Positions 36,069 through 47,083 of a stretch of 64,000 nucleotides of DNA are shown one piece after another. This DNA is from Marivivens donghaensis (lineage in GTDB: Bacteria > Pseudomonadota > Alphaproteobacteria > Rhodobacterales > Rhodobacteraceae). The DNA is taken from positions 310,001-374,000 of the forward strand of contig NZ_JAUFRA010000005.1 of NCBI RefSeq assembly GCF_030410045.1, read 5' to 3'. The notes under the pieces were generated by a model. It saw only the letters and a list, made by a program, of their open reading frames with translations. It was not told the DNA's origin and did no database searches. The first letter of the stretch is position 1. Every line of letters starts with the position of its first letter. A program made the position numbers and the translations under genes.

Positions 36069-37247
36069 ATGTCTCTTGCCTCTGCCCTCGATCGCTTTTT
36101 CCGCCATGAAGCGGCGGGAGGGATCGTTCTCATGCTGTCCGCAGCCTTGGCGCTCATCGTCGCCAACTCTGGACTGACGGATCTCTACCACGGTGTTCTC
36201 AACACATATTTCGCCATCACCTTTGACGGCGAAGGGCTGCAGAAACCGCTGATCCTCTGGATCAACGACGGTTTGATGGCGGTGTTCTTCTTCCTAATCG
36301 GGCTAGAGCTAAAGCGCGAGATGTTAGAGGGAAAGCTGAAAAACCCGCGCGACGTGATCCTGCCGGGTATGGCGGCGGTCGGCGGCATGGTCGTGCCTGC
36401 GGCGATCTATGCGGCGATCAACTGGGGCAATCCCGAAACCATCCGTGGCTGGGCTATTCCTGCTGCCACCGACATCGCCTTTGCGGTGGGTGTGCTGGCG
36501 CTGCTCGGCACGCGGGTGCCGTCCGCGCTCAAGGTGTTCCTGCTGACGCTCGCGATCCTCGACGACCTCGGCGCGATCATCATCATCGCGCTGTTCTATA
36601 CGGCGGATTTGAAAATCGATTACCTCTGGCTGGCGCTGATCCCTCTCGCAGGTCTGTGGTTCCGCAATTACATGGGCTTCCACCGCGTGGCGCCGTCGGT
36701 CCTGCTGGGCATCATCCTGTGGTTCTTCGTTCTGAAATCGGGCGTGCATGCGACGCTGGCTGGTGTGATCACCGCGTTCTTTATCCCTCTCAAGGATAAA
36801 TACGGAAAATCGCCGCTGCATTCGGTCGAACATGGCCTGACGGACTATGTGTTTTTCCTGATCGTGCCGATCTTTGCCTTCGCAAACGCGGGTGTTGTCC
36901 TCAAAGGGATCACGATTGACCAGATGTTCGCCCCGCTCCCCATCGGTATCGCGCTCGGCCTCTATCTGGGTAAGAAAATCGGCGTGTTTGGCCTGACGTG
37001 GCTCATGGTGAAAGCAGGTCTGGCGAAACTGCCCTACGGCGTCAACTGGCGGCACATCTACGGTGTCAGCTGTCTGGCGGGCATCGGGTTTACCATGTCG
37101 CTCTTTATCGGCGGCCTGAGCTTTGGCGAAGGTGGTGTGCTGATGAACGAGGTGCGGATTGGCGTTCTGCTCGGTTCTATCCTCTCCGCGATCACGGGGT
37201 ATCTGGTGCTGCGCAATGCAGGCAATCCAGAGGTCGAAAAGGCCTAA
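36069..37247 (+). CDS. nhaA: Na+/H+ antiporter NhaA
   Basis: 392 residues, 12 predicted membrane helices, family size. Exchanges Na+ for H+ across the inner membrane. The ion-binding double Asp is visible in LAILDDLGAI, and PAATDIAFAVGVLALLG is the matching discontinuous-helix region. ATG 36069 has GGGAA upstream. Ends at a strong bidirectional terminator facing the mutase gene. Confidence 0.96.
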   Translation: MSLASALDRFFRHEAAGGIVLMLSAALALIVANSGLTDLYHGVLNTYFAITFDGEGLQKPLILWINDGLMAVFFFLIGLELKREMLEGKLKNPRDVILPGMAAVGGMVVPAAIYAAINWGNPETIRGWAIPAATDIAFAVGVLALLGTRVPSALKVFLLTLAILDDLGAIIIIALFYTADLKIDYLWLALIPLAGLWFRNYMGFHRVAPSVLLGIILWFFVLKSGVHATLAGVITAFFIPLKDKYGKSPLHSVEHGLTDYVFFLIVPIFAFANAGVVLKGITIDQMFAPLPIGIALGLYLGKKIGVFGLTWLMVKAGLAKLPYGVNWRHIYGVSCLAGIGFTMSLFIGGLSFGEGGVLMNEVRIGVLLGSILSAITGYLVLRNAGNPEVEKA

Positions 37248-37250
37248 CGC

Positions 37251-37278
37251 AAAAGGGGGCCTCGCGGCCCCCTTTTTT
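37251..37278. terminator. Bidirectional terminator between nhaA and mutase
   Basis: An 11-bp stem AAAAGGGGGCC (37251-37261), loop TCGC, with GGCCCCCTTTT (37266-37276). T runs flank it on both strands. Confidence 0.9.
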
Positions 37279-37295
37279 CAGTCTGATCGCTGATC

Positions 37296-39396
<2,101 letters not shown>

Positions 39397-39422
<26 letters not shown>

Positions 39423-40365
39423 GATCGGGTCCTCCGATTGCCGAACGCCAATGGGCGTTGGTCACTTCTGTCTGTCTAATATGGGTCGTGTCCAACCCGT
39501 GCTGGGTTGGTATTTCGATAAGCCGCGCCTGAGCGATTGCGCCCTCGCGCAACTCTGTCAGGTCGTCAGCATATGTGCGTTGCATCGTGGCGCGTTGATC
39601 GGCGTCAAACGGCATCCAAGCGCCACTGCCCTGCCCCAAACGGATCGCCCCGTCGAGGTCGCCACGGTTCACCAATTCCTCGCGCAGTTTGCGCAGGCGG
39701 GGCGACGGGTTGCGCCAATCATCCGCCTCGGACAGCGAAACGCGCTGGCCGATCAAATGCGACAGTTCCGCGTCGGGATGGCTGACCATCGCCTCGAACG
39801 GGAAGACAACGATGTCGGTCTGCGGGAACACCCGTGCGATGTCGCGGATCACATCACCCCATCTGCGCGACTGTATTGCCAGACGGTCGATCAGGTCGGG
39901 CTGTGGCATCGTGTGGCCGTTCATCACCGCATAGGCGAGGACAGAGGCCCAGTATCTGTCGTAGTTGCGGATGCTGATCGCGATACGGGCTACGGGCGCG
40001 GCCAGTGCTGCACGAAACCGTAACAGCCGTTCGAGGACATCGGAATAAAGCGCCCCATCGCGCAGGTTATTGCGGGCCGAGCCAAGAAGGTTCTCTTCGG
40101 TGATCATCAAGCGGTCATAGCCAGCCTCGGTCAATCGTCCGACCTCGCGGCGAATGGCAACGCGGGACCGTTCAGAGCGACGTGCGATCTCAGCCGTCAC
40201 GCGGTCGGGACGATGAACCAAGCCATCAAACAGCCCTGCCCGCGTTTGTTTCGGCGTCCAAACGGCCGTGCCGCCATGGGACAGCGCCCCGCGATGACGT
40301 TGGACATGACATTGGAACGATGTTGTGCCCGTACGATGGGCCCCCAGATGAAGACAAATTTCCAC
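39397..40365 (-). CDS. Sulfotransferase-like protein
   Basis: 322 residues from a GTG at 40365, chosen because AAGGTGA lies upstream and because it puts the P-loop near the N-terminus (ICLHLGAHRTGTTSFQ). The ATG-type start at 40428 would add 21 unusual residues. The GxxxxGTT loop is the 5'-phosphosulfate-binding motif of PAPS sulfotransferase folds. A later ISIRNYDRYWASVLAYAV resembles the 3'-phosphate region (RNPxxRxxS). Acceptor unknown. It overlaps the methylmalonyl-CoA mutase start by 26 bases, so coupled expression is likely. A link to propionate metabolism is not obvious. Confidence 0.6.
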
Positions 40366-40530
40366 GGCGCGATCACCTTTTCGGCGTTGGGCCGCGCGTT
40401 GGTGCGCGGGATGGACGATAGCGATCATGCTGCGTCCTCCAGTCTCACCAGAGGCTTAATGCTAAAATTGTTCGCACCGAGGGTGTCTGCCCCCTTAGAA
40501 ACCGTAAATTCCAACCCTATATTGATAGGC

Positions 40531-40998
40531 ATGAAACCAATTCTTCGCGCCAGTTTTACGTTCTTATTCATGGCTTTGGCAGGCATTCCTGCCGCTGCAC
40601 AATCCGTCACGCCTGACGACTGGATTGCCGCGCCCGACCAATTTGTCGACGCATCAGAGATAAATTTGAACGATTTTCTCTGGCGTGCGCGGGCCATTGT
40701 TGTGTTTGCCGACACGCCCTTTGATCCGCGATACATCGAACAGATGGACAATCTCGGCGCGGACATCCCTGCGCTCGTCGAACGCGGTGTCATCGTGATC
40801 ACCGACACCGACCCGACCGCAGAGACCGCGTTACGTGAACGGCTGCGGCCACATGGGTTCATGCTCGTGTTGATCGATAAGGATGGCACGGTTGCGTTCC
40901 GTAAACCTGCCCCTTGGGACATGCGCGAAATCGGGAGGTCGATTGATAAATCCCCTCTCCGCCAGCAAGAAATCAACGCGCGGCGCATCACGCAATAA
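40531..40998 (+). CDS. Secreted DUF4174-like protein
   Basis: 155 residues with a signal peptide (LRASFTFLFMALAGIPAAAQ). The mature part has a thioredoxin-like layout without CxxC: LWRARAIVVFADTPFDPRYI, a middle ERGVIVITDTDP, and RPHGFMLVLIDKDGTVAFRK. That matches DUF4174 as I recall it. Likely periplasmic. It is the only plus-strand gene within the propionyl-CoA cluster, and its end overlaps the 57-residue gene by 11 bases. Confidence 0.78.
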   Translation: MKPILRASFTFLFMALAGIPAAAQSVTPDDWIAAPDQFVDASEINLNDFLWRARAIVVFADTPFDPRYIEQMDNLGADIPALVERGVIVITDTDPTAETALRERLRPHGFMLVLIDKDGTVAFRKPAPWDMREIGRSIDKSPLRQQEINARRITQ

Positions 40999-41161
40999 TC
41001 CCCTCAACAAGGGCATAGAGCCCAACTGCCAAAGCAGGTGCCGCGAGGGCGATCACAGGGGCGACATCGCCGCCCCCATGCAGCACAACCGCCCACCAGC
41101 CCGCATAGGCGACCACAAAGGCCGCCATCTGCGTAAGAACTGTGTGAGCGTCGCGCATCAT
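40988..41161 (-). CDS. 57-residue membrane peptide coupled to pccA
   Basis: A small gene whose ATG (41161-41159) overlaps the pccA stop codon as TAATG, a classic coupled restart. The product starts MMRDAHTVLTQMAAFVVAYA and has two hydrophobic segments (AAFVVAYAGWWAVVL and VIALAAPALAVGLYALVEGI) joined by a short HGGGDVAP turn. It is probably a two-helix inner-membrane protein. No known family recognised. Its stop lies inside the end of the convergent DUF4174 gene. Confidence 0.7.
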   Translation of the reverse strand: MMRDAHTVLTQMAAFVVAYAGWWAVVLHGGGDVAPVIALAAPALAVGLYALVEGIIA

Positions 41162-43161
41162 TATTCGAACTCAATGATGACTTCGTCGACGGCCATGCTG
41201 TCGCCAGCCGCTGCCTTCACCGCCTTGACGATGCCCTTACGTTCAGCGCGGAGGATATTTTCCATCTTCATCGCTTCAACGGTGCAGAGTGCCTGACCCT
41301 CTTGGACTTCGTCGCCTTCGGCCACGTTGACCTTAACGATCAGACCCGGCATGGGGCAGAGCAGCAGTTTCGAGGTATCTGGCGGCAGTTTCTCTGGCAT
41401 CAGTTTCGCAAGTTCAGCCTGACGCGGGGTGCGCACGTGCACCTTGATGTCTGCACCGCGGAAACGAATGCGGAAGCCGTGGGTAATCTTATCGACCTTC
41501 AGAACCAGCGGTTCGCCGCCAACGCTCAGACGTGCAAGGCTATCGCCCGGTGTCCAATCGCTCTCAACCCGCAGAACTGCGCCGTCGATGGTGACGTTCG
41601 AGCCGTCACGATCTGCCGCGATTGTGGTCGCAAAGTCTTCGCCCTGCAGCGACACAATCCAATCGGTGCCAACACGACGTTCGTGGTTACCCAGACGACC
41701 CGACACTTGGGTGCGACGGATTTCGGCCACGCGGTTCATCGCAGAGGCTGCCGCCGCAACCTTAACCAGCGCATCTTTCGGCAGGGTCACACCGTCGAAC
41801 CCTTCGGGGTATTCTTCGGCAATGAACGCAGTGGTCATATTGCCCGAGGTGAAACGCTCGTGGTCCATAACAGCCGCGACGAACGGCAGGTTGTGGCCGA
41901 TGCCTTCGACCTCGAACGTGTCGAGAGCAACGCGCATCTCTTCGATCGCAGCCGCACGGGTTTCACCCCAAGTGCAGAGCTTTGCGATCATTGGGTCGTA
42001 ATACATGCTGATCTCGCCGCCTTCGTAGACGCCAGTATCGTTACGCACGATGCCACCCGTAGTGGTCCGCCCTTCAACAGGCGGACGGTAGCGGGTTAGG
42101 CGACCGATCGACGGCAGGAAGTTGCGATATGGGTCTTCTGCATAAAGACGGTTTTCAATCGCCCAACCGTTGATTTTCAGGTCTTTCTGTTCGAACGGCA
42201 GCTTTTCACCAGCCGCGACGCGGATCATCTGTTCAACAAGGTCGATGCCCGTGATCAGTTCGGTCACAGGGTGTTCCACCTGCAGACGGGTGTTCATCTC
42301 GAGGAAGTAGAAGTTCCGTTCGCCATCGACGATGAATTCCACGGTGCCTGCGGATGCGTAGCCCACAGCCTTGGCCAGAGCGACCGACTGTTCGCCCATT
42401 GCCTTGCGGGTTTCCTCGTCGAGGAACGGCGACGGAGCCTCTTCGACCACTTTCTGGTTACGACGCTGGATCGAACACTCACGCTCGTGCAGGTAAACAG
42501 CGTTGCCATGGCTATCAGCGAGAACCTGAATTTCGATGTGACGCGGCTGGGTGACGAATTTCTCGATAAAGATACGGTCGTCGCCGAAGGAGTTCGCTGC
42601 TTCGTTCTTGGAGGACTCGAACCCTTCGCGGGCTTCGGTGTCGTTCCATGCGATGCGCATACCCTTACCACCGCCACCAGCGGAGGCTTTGATCATGACC
42701 GGATAACCGATCTGGTTCGAAATTTTGACGGCCTCTTCGGCGTCCTCGATCAGACCCATGTAACCGGGAACGGTGTTCACTTGTGCGTCCTGAGCGATCT
42801 TTTTCGACGTGATCTTGTCGCCCATCGCTTCGATTGCGCCAACCGGCGGTCCAATGAAGGCAACGCCAGCAGCCGACAGGGCCTCAGCAAATTTCGAGTT
42901 CTCAGAGAGGAAGCCATAGCCCGGGTGCACTGCTTCGGCCCCGGTTGCTTTGATCGCTTCCATGATCTTGTCGATCACGATGTAGGACTGGTTCGCGGGC
43001 GGCGGGCCGATGTGGTAGGCTTCGTCCGCCATCTGCACATGCAGGGCGTGACGGTCAGCGTCCGAATAGACAGCAACCGTTTTGATGCCCATCTTGCGGG
43101 CGGTCTTGATGACACGGCATGCGATCTCGCCACGGTTGGCGATCAGGATCTTCTTGAACAT
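41161..43161 (-). CDS. pccA: Propionyl-CoA carboxylase, biotin-carrying alpha subunit
   Basis: 666 residues. Carries biotin carboxylase and the biotinyl domain of propionyl-CoA carboxylase, which forms methylmalonyl-CoA. Start MFKKILIANRGEIACRVIKT at 43161 with AAAGGA upstream. ATP-grasp glycine loop KASAGGGGKGMR; biotin carboxylase core to ~450; the BT linker domain; then the biotinyl Lys632 in VEAMKMEN. The length matches PccA of Roseobacter relatives. pccB is ~2.2 kb upstream on the same strand, separated by five small genes. Confidence 0.96.
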   Translation of the reverse strand: MFKKILIANRGEIACRVIKTARKMGIKTVAVYSDADRHALHVQMADEAYHIGPPPANQSYIVIDKIMEAIKATGAEAVHPGYGFLSENSKFAEALSAAGVAFIGPPVGAIEAMGDKITSKKIAQDAQVNTVPGYMGLIEDAEEAVKISNQIGYPVMIKASAGGGGKGMRIAWNDTEAREGFESSKNEAANSFGDDRIFIEKFVTQPRHIEIQVLADSHGNAVYLHERECSIQRRNQKVVEEAPSPFLDEETRKAMGEQSVALAKAVGYASAGTVEFIVDGERNFYFLEMNTRLQVEHPVTELITGIDLVEQMIRVAAGEKLPFEQKDLKINGWAIENRLYAEDPYRNFLPSIGRLTRYRPPVEGRTTTGGIVRNDTGVYEGGEISMYYDPMIAKLCTWGETRAAAIEEMRVALDTFEVEGIGHNLPFVAAVMDHERFTSGNMTTAFIAEEYPEGFDGVTLPKDALVKVAAAASAMNRVAEIRRTQVSGRLGNHERRVGTDWIVSLQGEDFATTIAADRDGSNVTIDGAVLRVESDWTPGDSLARLSVGGEPLVLKVDKITHGFRIRFRGADIKVHVRTPRQAELAKLMPEKLPPDTSKLLLCPMPGLIVKVNVAEGDEVQEGQALCTVEAMKMENILRAERKGIVKAVKAAAGDSMAVDEVIIEFE

Positions 43162-43254
43162 GTGCTGGGGTCCTTTGAATGCAAAACCGCCGTGGGGGCG
43201 CAATGCACCCCACGGCGGTTCAGGTGGTTTAGACGCCCCGAAGGGCAGAATGGG

Positions 43255-43458
43255 TTAGCGGCAGACGGTTGCGTAGTTGTCGCACGTTGCGCCAACGAGC
43301 GCGCCGCCAGTAGCGCCGATGATCGGATCGACACCGAGCGCATCTGCCGTGACCGCGCCAGCGGCAGCGCCGGCAAGCCCACGTTCGAGGTCGGTATCAA
43401 GGCAGGCCGAGAGACCTGCGAAAGCGACAAATGCGACGATCCAAATTTTGTTGACCAT
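43255..43458 (-). CDS. Small glycine-zipper lipoprotein
   Basis: 67 residues. Signal peptide with lipobox GLSAC (Cys19), then a short region with Gly/Ala-rich helices (GLAGAAAGAVTADA, IIGATGGALVGATC) of glycine-zipper type, and a C-terminal CDNYATVCR. Such proteins usually sit at the outer membrane. Function unknown. Located just upstream of pccA, 93 bases away. Confidence 0.75.
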   Translation of the reverse strand: MVNKIWIVAFVAFAGLSACLDTDLERGLAGAAAGAVTADALGVDPIIGATGGALVGATCDNYATVCR

Positions 43459-43783
43459 GAGTGACTGCCCTTTTCGTTTTTATTCTGCGCCAAAAGACCA
43501 CGAGCAATTCGCGGCGCGGCCAAAGTAACAAATAGGTCGAGACGGACCTCTCCCGAAGTCGATCCGGTCTGGGGAAAGCCGGACCGACAAGGGGAAGGGT
43601 AACAGTCTTGACTGCTTGTCTTGGACGACCTGCTGGTTACGTCCTCAACACAGGCAGCGTGGCACGAAGTTTCGCCAGAGCCAAAGGCGAAATCTGTCAG
43701 GGCAGCCGCATGGGCTGTTTCCTGCCAAATCGCTGCCTTCATGGGCAAAATCGTGCCGATCCGTGTCATCTAACCCAGCACCC
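43459..43783. other. 325-base gap without a convincing gene
   Basis: Between the glycine-zipper lipoprotein and the 122-residue gene. An open minus frame runs through it but has no ribosome site or recognisable content and reads on into pccA. A near-perfect inverted repeat lies at 43558-43588 (one mismatch in 10 pairs) without a T tract. It probably holds the lipoprotein promoter. Confidence 0.5.
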
Positions 43784-44152
43784 TCACTCAAAGAAATCGC
43801 TGTCAGGGTCAAAGACCGCCGGGAAACTGATCATCGCCTTATCGACGTCGATACGCAGAACGGCGTCATAGCTCTCTGGATCAAAGTCTTCAGGATATGC
43901 AGCAACAACCTCGCGGCCAAAGAGCCAGCTCAGACGGCCAGCATCCAGATTGCCGCGCTCAAACGGTTGGTCACCAAAGTGGTGCCAAAGGGCAGCCATA
44001 AACGCCTCGTCCACACGTTTATCCATGGCCTTACGGTCACGGAAACGTTCGCGGCGGGTCAGAGGGGTGACGCCACGCGGATTTGCACGGCGAATAACAA
44101 ATTGGAATTCAGAACCAGGGAAACGACCTGGGAAACCACGATGTTTCAGCAT
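43784..44152 (-). CDS. Conserved hypothetical protein, 122 residues
   Basis: Cytoplasmic, basic N-terminal half (FQFVIRRANPRGVTPLTRRE) and an acidic C-terminal half (FDPESYDAVLRIDVDK). No known motif. A GGAGG site lies nine bases before ATG 44152; a GTG immediately before is also possible. It lies between pccB and pccA, 63 bases downstream of the 49-residue lipoprotein gene. Confidence 0.65.
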   Translation of the reverse strand: MLKHRGFPGRFPGSEFQFVIRRANPRGVTPLTRRERFRDRKAMDKRVDEAFMAALWHHFGDQPFERGNLDAGRLSWLFGREVVAAYPEDFDPESYDAVLRIDVDKAMISFPAVFDPDSDFFE

Positions 44153-44218
44153 CACACGCGCCCTCCAACGACGGGCGCGAGGGTCAGGACAGCCCCGTGG
44201 GACTGTCCCATTTGCGCA

Positions 44219-44368
44219 TTAGTTACCGTATTTGCCGGTGAAAACAGGCTCTGTTGAGAGCGGTGCAGGCTCAACATAGACGGTTTCAGTGGGGTGTTGG
44301 CGGGCAGAACAGGCTGCGACGACAACGAGTAATCCAAGCGCACAGAGCGCTTTGATGGAATGAGACAT
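44219..44368 (-). CDS. 49-residue lipoprotein
   Basis: Start ATG 44368 follows GGAG at good spacing. The N-terminus MSHSIKALCALGLLVVVAAC is a lipoprotein signal with Cys20. The mature part is only 29 residues, Pro/Glu/Thr-rich, ending PVFTGKYGN. Too short for most gene finders, but signal, lipobox, ribosome site and position between other pcc-cluster genes support it. Function unknown. Confidence 0.7.
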   Translation of the reverse strand: MSHSIKALCALGLLVVVAACSARQHPTETVYVEPAPLSTEPVFTGKYGN

Positions 44369-44579
44369 GATATGCTCCAGACACTGCCTATGGGGTTTGT
44401 CCGGTATTTGTTCCGGCTTTCCCCTAACTTGTTACGGGCTACCTTTTGGTAACCTGCTGTCAGGATAGCAGAAATGCCGTTTCCAGCATATCGGGAGCTA
44501 TGCAGATTTGCGCCCTGTGTCGGGCCTGCATCAATTCGGGTCATGATGAGTTCGAGCCTCGCAATATATTGTGGAGTCA

Positions 44580-44951
44580 TCAGAATGGCTCCCACATGCA
44601 GCGACCGTCTTCAATCACGAAAGGGTCAAAGAACTGGGTTATTTCGGGTGCAGTCTCTCCAAACGGGACAATTTCCGCCGAAAGCGAGATCACAACCTGC
44701 TCTACACCCCCATCGAGTGAGGGAATCGCGACCGTTTCGCAGAGCGTCGCAATGTCAGCAGACACGTCAGCGTAATCGAGGTCGGCAATCGCAGGCGCGA
44801 TAAAGCGGAACCGCGTCAGGCCCTCTTCGGCAATCACCTCATGCAGGGTCACGGACAGGCCAGACGGCATAGCGAAGTCTTCCGCTACCGCTGGAACTGC
44901 GAGGTTCCCTGCTAAAATGAGTGCACCAAAGATCACCTGTTTCCCTCCCAT
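44580..44951 (-). CDS. Secreted DUF6497-like protein
   Basis: 123 residues. A signal peptide (KQVIFGALILAGNLAVPAVA) is followed by a small beta-rich domain with MPSGLSVTLHEVIAEEGLTR and a C-terminal FFDPFVIEDGRCMWEPF. I recall this pattern as DUF6497 in Rhodobacteraceae, at moderate certainty. It starts 7 bases after the upstream hypothetical gene ends, in the pccB transcription unit. Confidence 0.72.
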   Translation of the reverse strand: MGGKQVIFGALILAGNLAVPAVAEDFAMPSGLSVTLHEVIAEEGLTRFRFIAPAIADLDYADVSADIATLCETVAIPSLDGGVEQVVISLSAEIVPFGETAPEITQFFDPFVIEDGRCMWEPF

Positions 44952-44958
44952 GGTCGGA

Positions 44959-45312
44959 TCACACCTCCGACTGAGTGATTTGCGACCGCGCCACCCAGCG
45001 CGCTCTTTTCGTCGTATCGGCCAAGAGATCAGCGATGACCGTTTGAGTGGTGGTGGCGGGAAACGGTCCCGCCACCGATCCTCCGGCCCGCACAACAAGT
45101 CCTCCCTCTTGTGTGCGGACCTCGACAACCGGGGAAAAGCCGCGAAGCCCTTTTAGCGCGCGCCACAAATCCTGACGGATTTGAGTGGCAAGCCGGCCGC
45201 GTCTCAGCAACGGGAACGTCGTCTCTGCCGATACATCGAAATGTGCGGGCAGGCGGCGGGCGTGAGTAACCACACCTTCGTTGCGGATCGTATGCCAGCG
45301 GCTTTGCGCCAT
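44959..45312 (-). CDS. Conserved hypothetical protein, 117 residues
   Basis: Basic cytoplasmic protein with beta-strand character in the middle (FSPVVEVRTQEGGLVVRAGG) and Arg-rich helices around it. No known family recognised. It begins 22 bases after pccB stops and is followed closely by the DUF6497-like gene, so all three are probably on one mRNA. Confidence 0.7.
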   Translation of the reverse strand: MAQSRWHTIRNEGVVTHARRLPAHFDVSAETTFPLLRRGRLATQIRQDLWRALKGLRGFSPVVEVRTQEGGLVVRAGGSVAGPFPATTTQTVIADLLADTTKRARWVARSQITQSEV

Positions 45313-45334
45313 ATCCCCTACTTCCGCCCTAAAA

Positions 45335-46867
45335 TCAGAGCGGAATGTTGTCGTGTTTCTTCCACGGGTTCGTCAGCTTCTTATTGCGAAGCGAAGCGAA
45401 CGCGCGGGTCACGCGGCGGCGGGTCGAACGCGGCTGAATAACCTCGTCGATAAAGCCCTTTTCTGCAGCCACGAATGGGTTCGCGAAACGGTCCTCGTAG
45501 TCTTTGGTCCGTGCCGCGATTTTGTCAGGATCGCCCAGTTCGTTGCGATACAGGATCTCAACCGCGCCCTTCGCCCCCATCACCGCGATTTCTGCAGTCG
45601 GCCAAGCGTAGTTGAAGTCACCGCGCAGGTGCTTCGACGCCATAACGTCATATGCGCCGCCGTAGGCCTTACGAGTGATAACAGTCACTTTCGGGACGGT
45701 TGCTTCGCCGTATGCAAACAGCAGTTTCGCGCCGTGTTTGATGACGCCGTTGTATTCTTGGCTGGTGCCCGGCAGGAAGCCTGGAACGTCGACCAGCGTC
45801 AGGATCGGAATTTCGAACGCATCACAGAAGCGCACGAAACGCGCCGCTTTGCGGGACGAGTCAATGTCGAGGCAGCCCGCCAGAACCATCGGTTGGTTCG
45901 CAACGACGCCCACGGTCTGACCTTCCATGCGGATAAAGCCCGTCAGGATGTTTTTCGCGTAATCCGCCTGAATTTCAAAGAAATCGCCTTCGTCCGCGAT
46001 TTTGCCGATCAGCTCTTTCATGTCGTAAGGCGTGTTCGGGTTATCGGGGATCAGGGTGTCCAGCGATTCCTCTACACGATCCACTTCGTCAAAGAACGGA
46101 CGAACGGGCGGCTTTTCGCGGTTGTTGAGCGGGAGGAAGTCCACCAGACGGCGCACTTCAGCCAGTGCCTCAACGTCGTTTTCAAACGCGCCATCCGCGA
46201 CCGACGATTTCTTGGTGTGAGTCGATGCACCGCCAAGCTCTTCTGCGGTCACAACTTCGTTCGTTACGGTCTTAACCACGTCAGGGCCAGTTACGAACAT
46301 GTAAGAGCTGTCACGCACCATAAAGATGAAGTCGGTCATCGCAGGCGAATACACCGCACCACCTGCACACGGCCCCATAATCACAGAGATCTGCGGAACA
46401 ACGCCCGAGGCCATGATGTTACGCTGGAACACGTCCGCATAACCCGCGAGCGAGGCAACGCCCTCTTGGATACGAGCACCACCAGAATCGTTCAGACCGA
46501 TGACAGGAGCGCCGTTCTGCATCGCCATATCCATGATTTTGCAGATTTTTTCAGCGTGGGTTTCAGAGAGCGAACCACCAAATACAGTGAAGTCCTGAGA
46601 GAACACATAGACCATACGGCCATTGATGGTGCCCCAACCCGTGACAACGCCATCACCCGGCATTTGCTGTTCCTGCATACCGAAGTCGGTGCAGCGGTGC
46701 GCTTTGAACATGTCAAATTCTTCAAAGCTACCTTCGTCTAGCAGTAACTCGATACGCTCGCGCGCGGTTAGCTTGCCTTTAGAATGTTGTGCATCAATCC
46801 GCTTTTGACCACCACCAAGCCGCGCAACTTCGCGACGGCATTCGAGTTCTTGCAGGATATCTTTCAT
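45335..46867 (-). CDS. pccB: Propionyl-CoA carboxylase, beta (carboxyltransferase) subunit
   Basis: 510 residues. Transfers CO2 from biotin on PccA to propionyl-CoA. Start MKDILQELECRREVARLGGG at 46867 with GGGGA; an open frame upstream is rejected. The two crotonase-like halves are visible: LNDSGGARIQEGVASL with an oxyanion-hole Gly pair, MVRDSSYMFVTGPDV, and in the C half VVANQPMVLAGCLDI and RKAYGGAYDVM. Promoter region 46868-47083 carries palindromic TTTGCAAA sites for the PccR-like regulator. Confidence 0.97.
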   Translation of the reverse strand: MKDILQELECRREVARLGGGQKRIDAQHSKGKLTARERIELLLDEGSFEEFDMFKAHRCTDFGMQEQQMPGDGVVTGWGTINGRMVYVFSQDFTVFGGSLSETHAEKICKIMDMAMQNGAPVIGLNDSGGARIQEGVASLAGYADVFQRNIMASGVVPQISVIMGPCAGGAVYSPAMTDFIFMVRDSSYMFVTGPDVVKTVTNEVVTAEELGGASTHTKKSSVADGAFENDVEALAEVRRLVDFLPLNNREKPPVRPFFDEVDRVEESLDTLIPDNPNTPYDMKELIGKIADEGDFFEIQADYAKNILTGFIRMEGQTVGVVANQPMVLAGCLDIDSSRKAARFVRFCDAFEIPILTLVDVPGFLPGTSQEYNGVIKHGAKLLFAYGEATVPKVTVITRKAYGGAYDVMASKHLRGDFNYAWPTAEIAVMGAKGAVEILYRNELGDPDKIAARTKDYEDRFANPFVAAEKGFIDEVIQPRSTRRRVTRAFASLRNKKLTNPWKKHDNIPL

Positions 46868-46912
46868 CTGGGGTCCCCTCCGACAGGTCGTTAGCGGGAC
46901 CGTATGTGAAAG

Positions 46913-46983
46913 ATTATTGCGCGACAAATGAAATCGGGCAAATTTGCAAATAGTTGGATTAGCAAGACTTTGCATTTGCAAAT
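46913..46983 (-). promoter_or_regulatory. pccB promoter with two perfect ATTTGCAAAT palindromes
   Basis: Candidate -10 AATAAT (46913-46918) and -35 TTGCCC (46936-46941) are 17 bases apart on the minus strand. ATTTGCAAAT occurs at 46942-46951, abutting the -35, and at 46974-46983, with a degenerate CTTTGCAT next to the second. TTTGCAAA is, from memory, the kind of site bound by RamB/PccR-type regulators. The position upstream of the -35 suits an activator. Confidence 0.7.
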
Positions 46984-47016
46984 CAGCTAACTTTACTCAA
47001 CCGATCTGCTCGTCCC

Positions 47017-47047
47017 TTTTGCACAGATCATCCGTCAACTTTGCAGA
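47017..47047. promoter_or_regulatory. Further TTTGCA half-sites between pccB and the MFS gene
   Basis: TTTTGCA (47017-47023) and AACTTTGCAGA (47037-47047) resemble the TTTGCAAA operators. They lie just ahead of the divergent MFS transporter start at 47084, so the regulator could affect that gene too. They are degenerate matches. Confidence 0.4.
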
Positions 47048-47083
47048 TAGACAGGGGCGGGTTTTGGGCGTAGCCAAACCATC

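Noticed and set aside
43143..43769. Possible extra minus-strand gene across 43459-43769
   Set aside because: No ribosome site, no family match, overlaps the glycine-zipper lipoprotein and pccA in another frame.
45281..46741. Long plus-strand open frame antisense to pccB
   Set aside because: pccB is certain on the other strand; this frame is His/Arg-rich shadow sequence.
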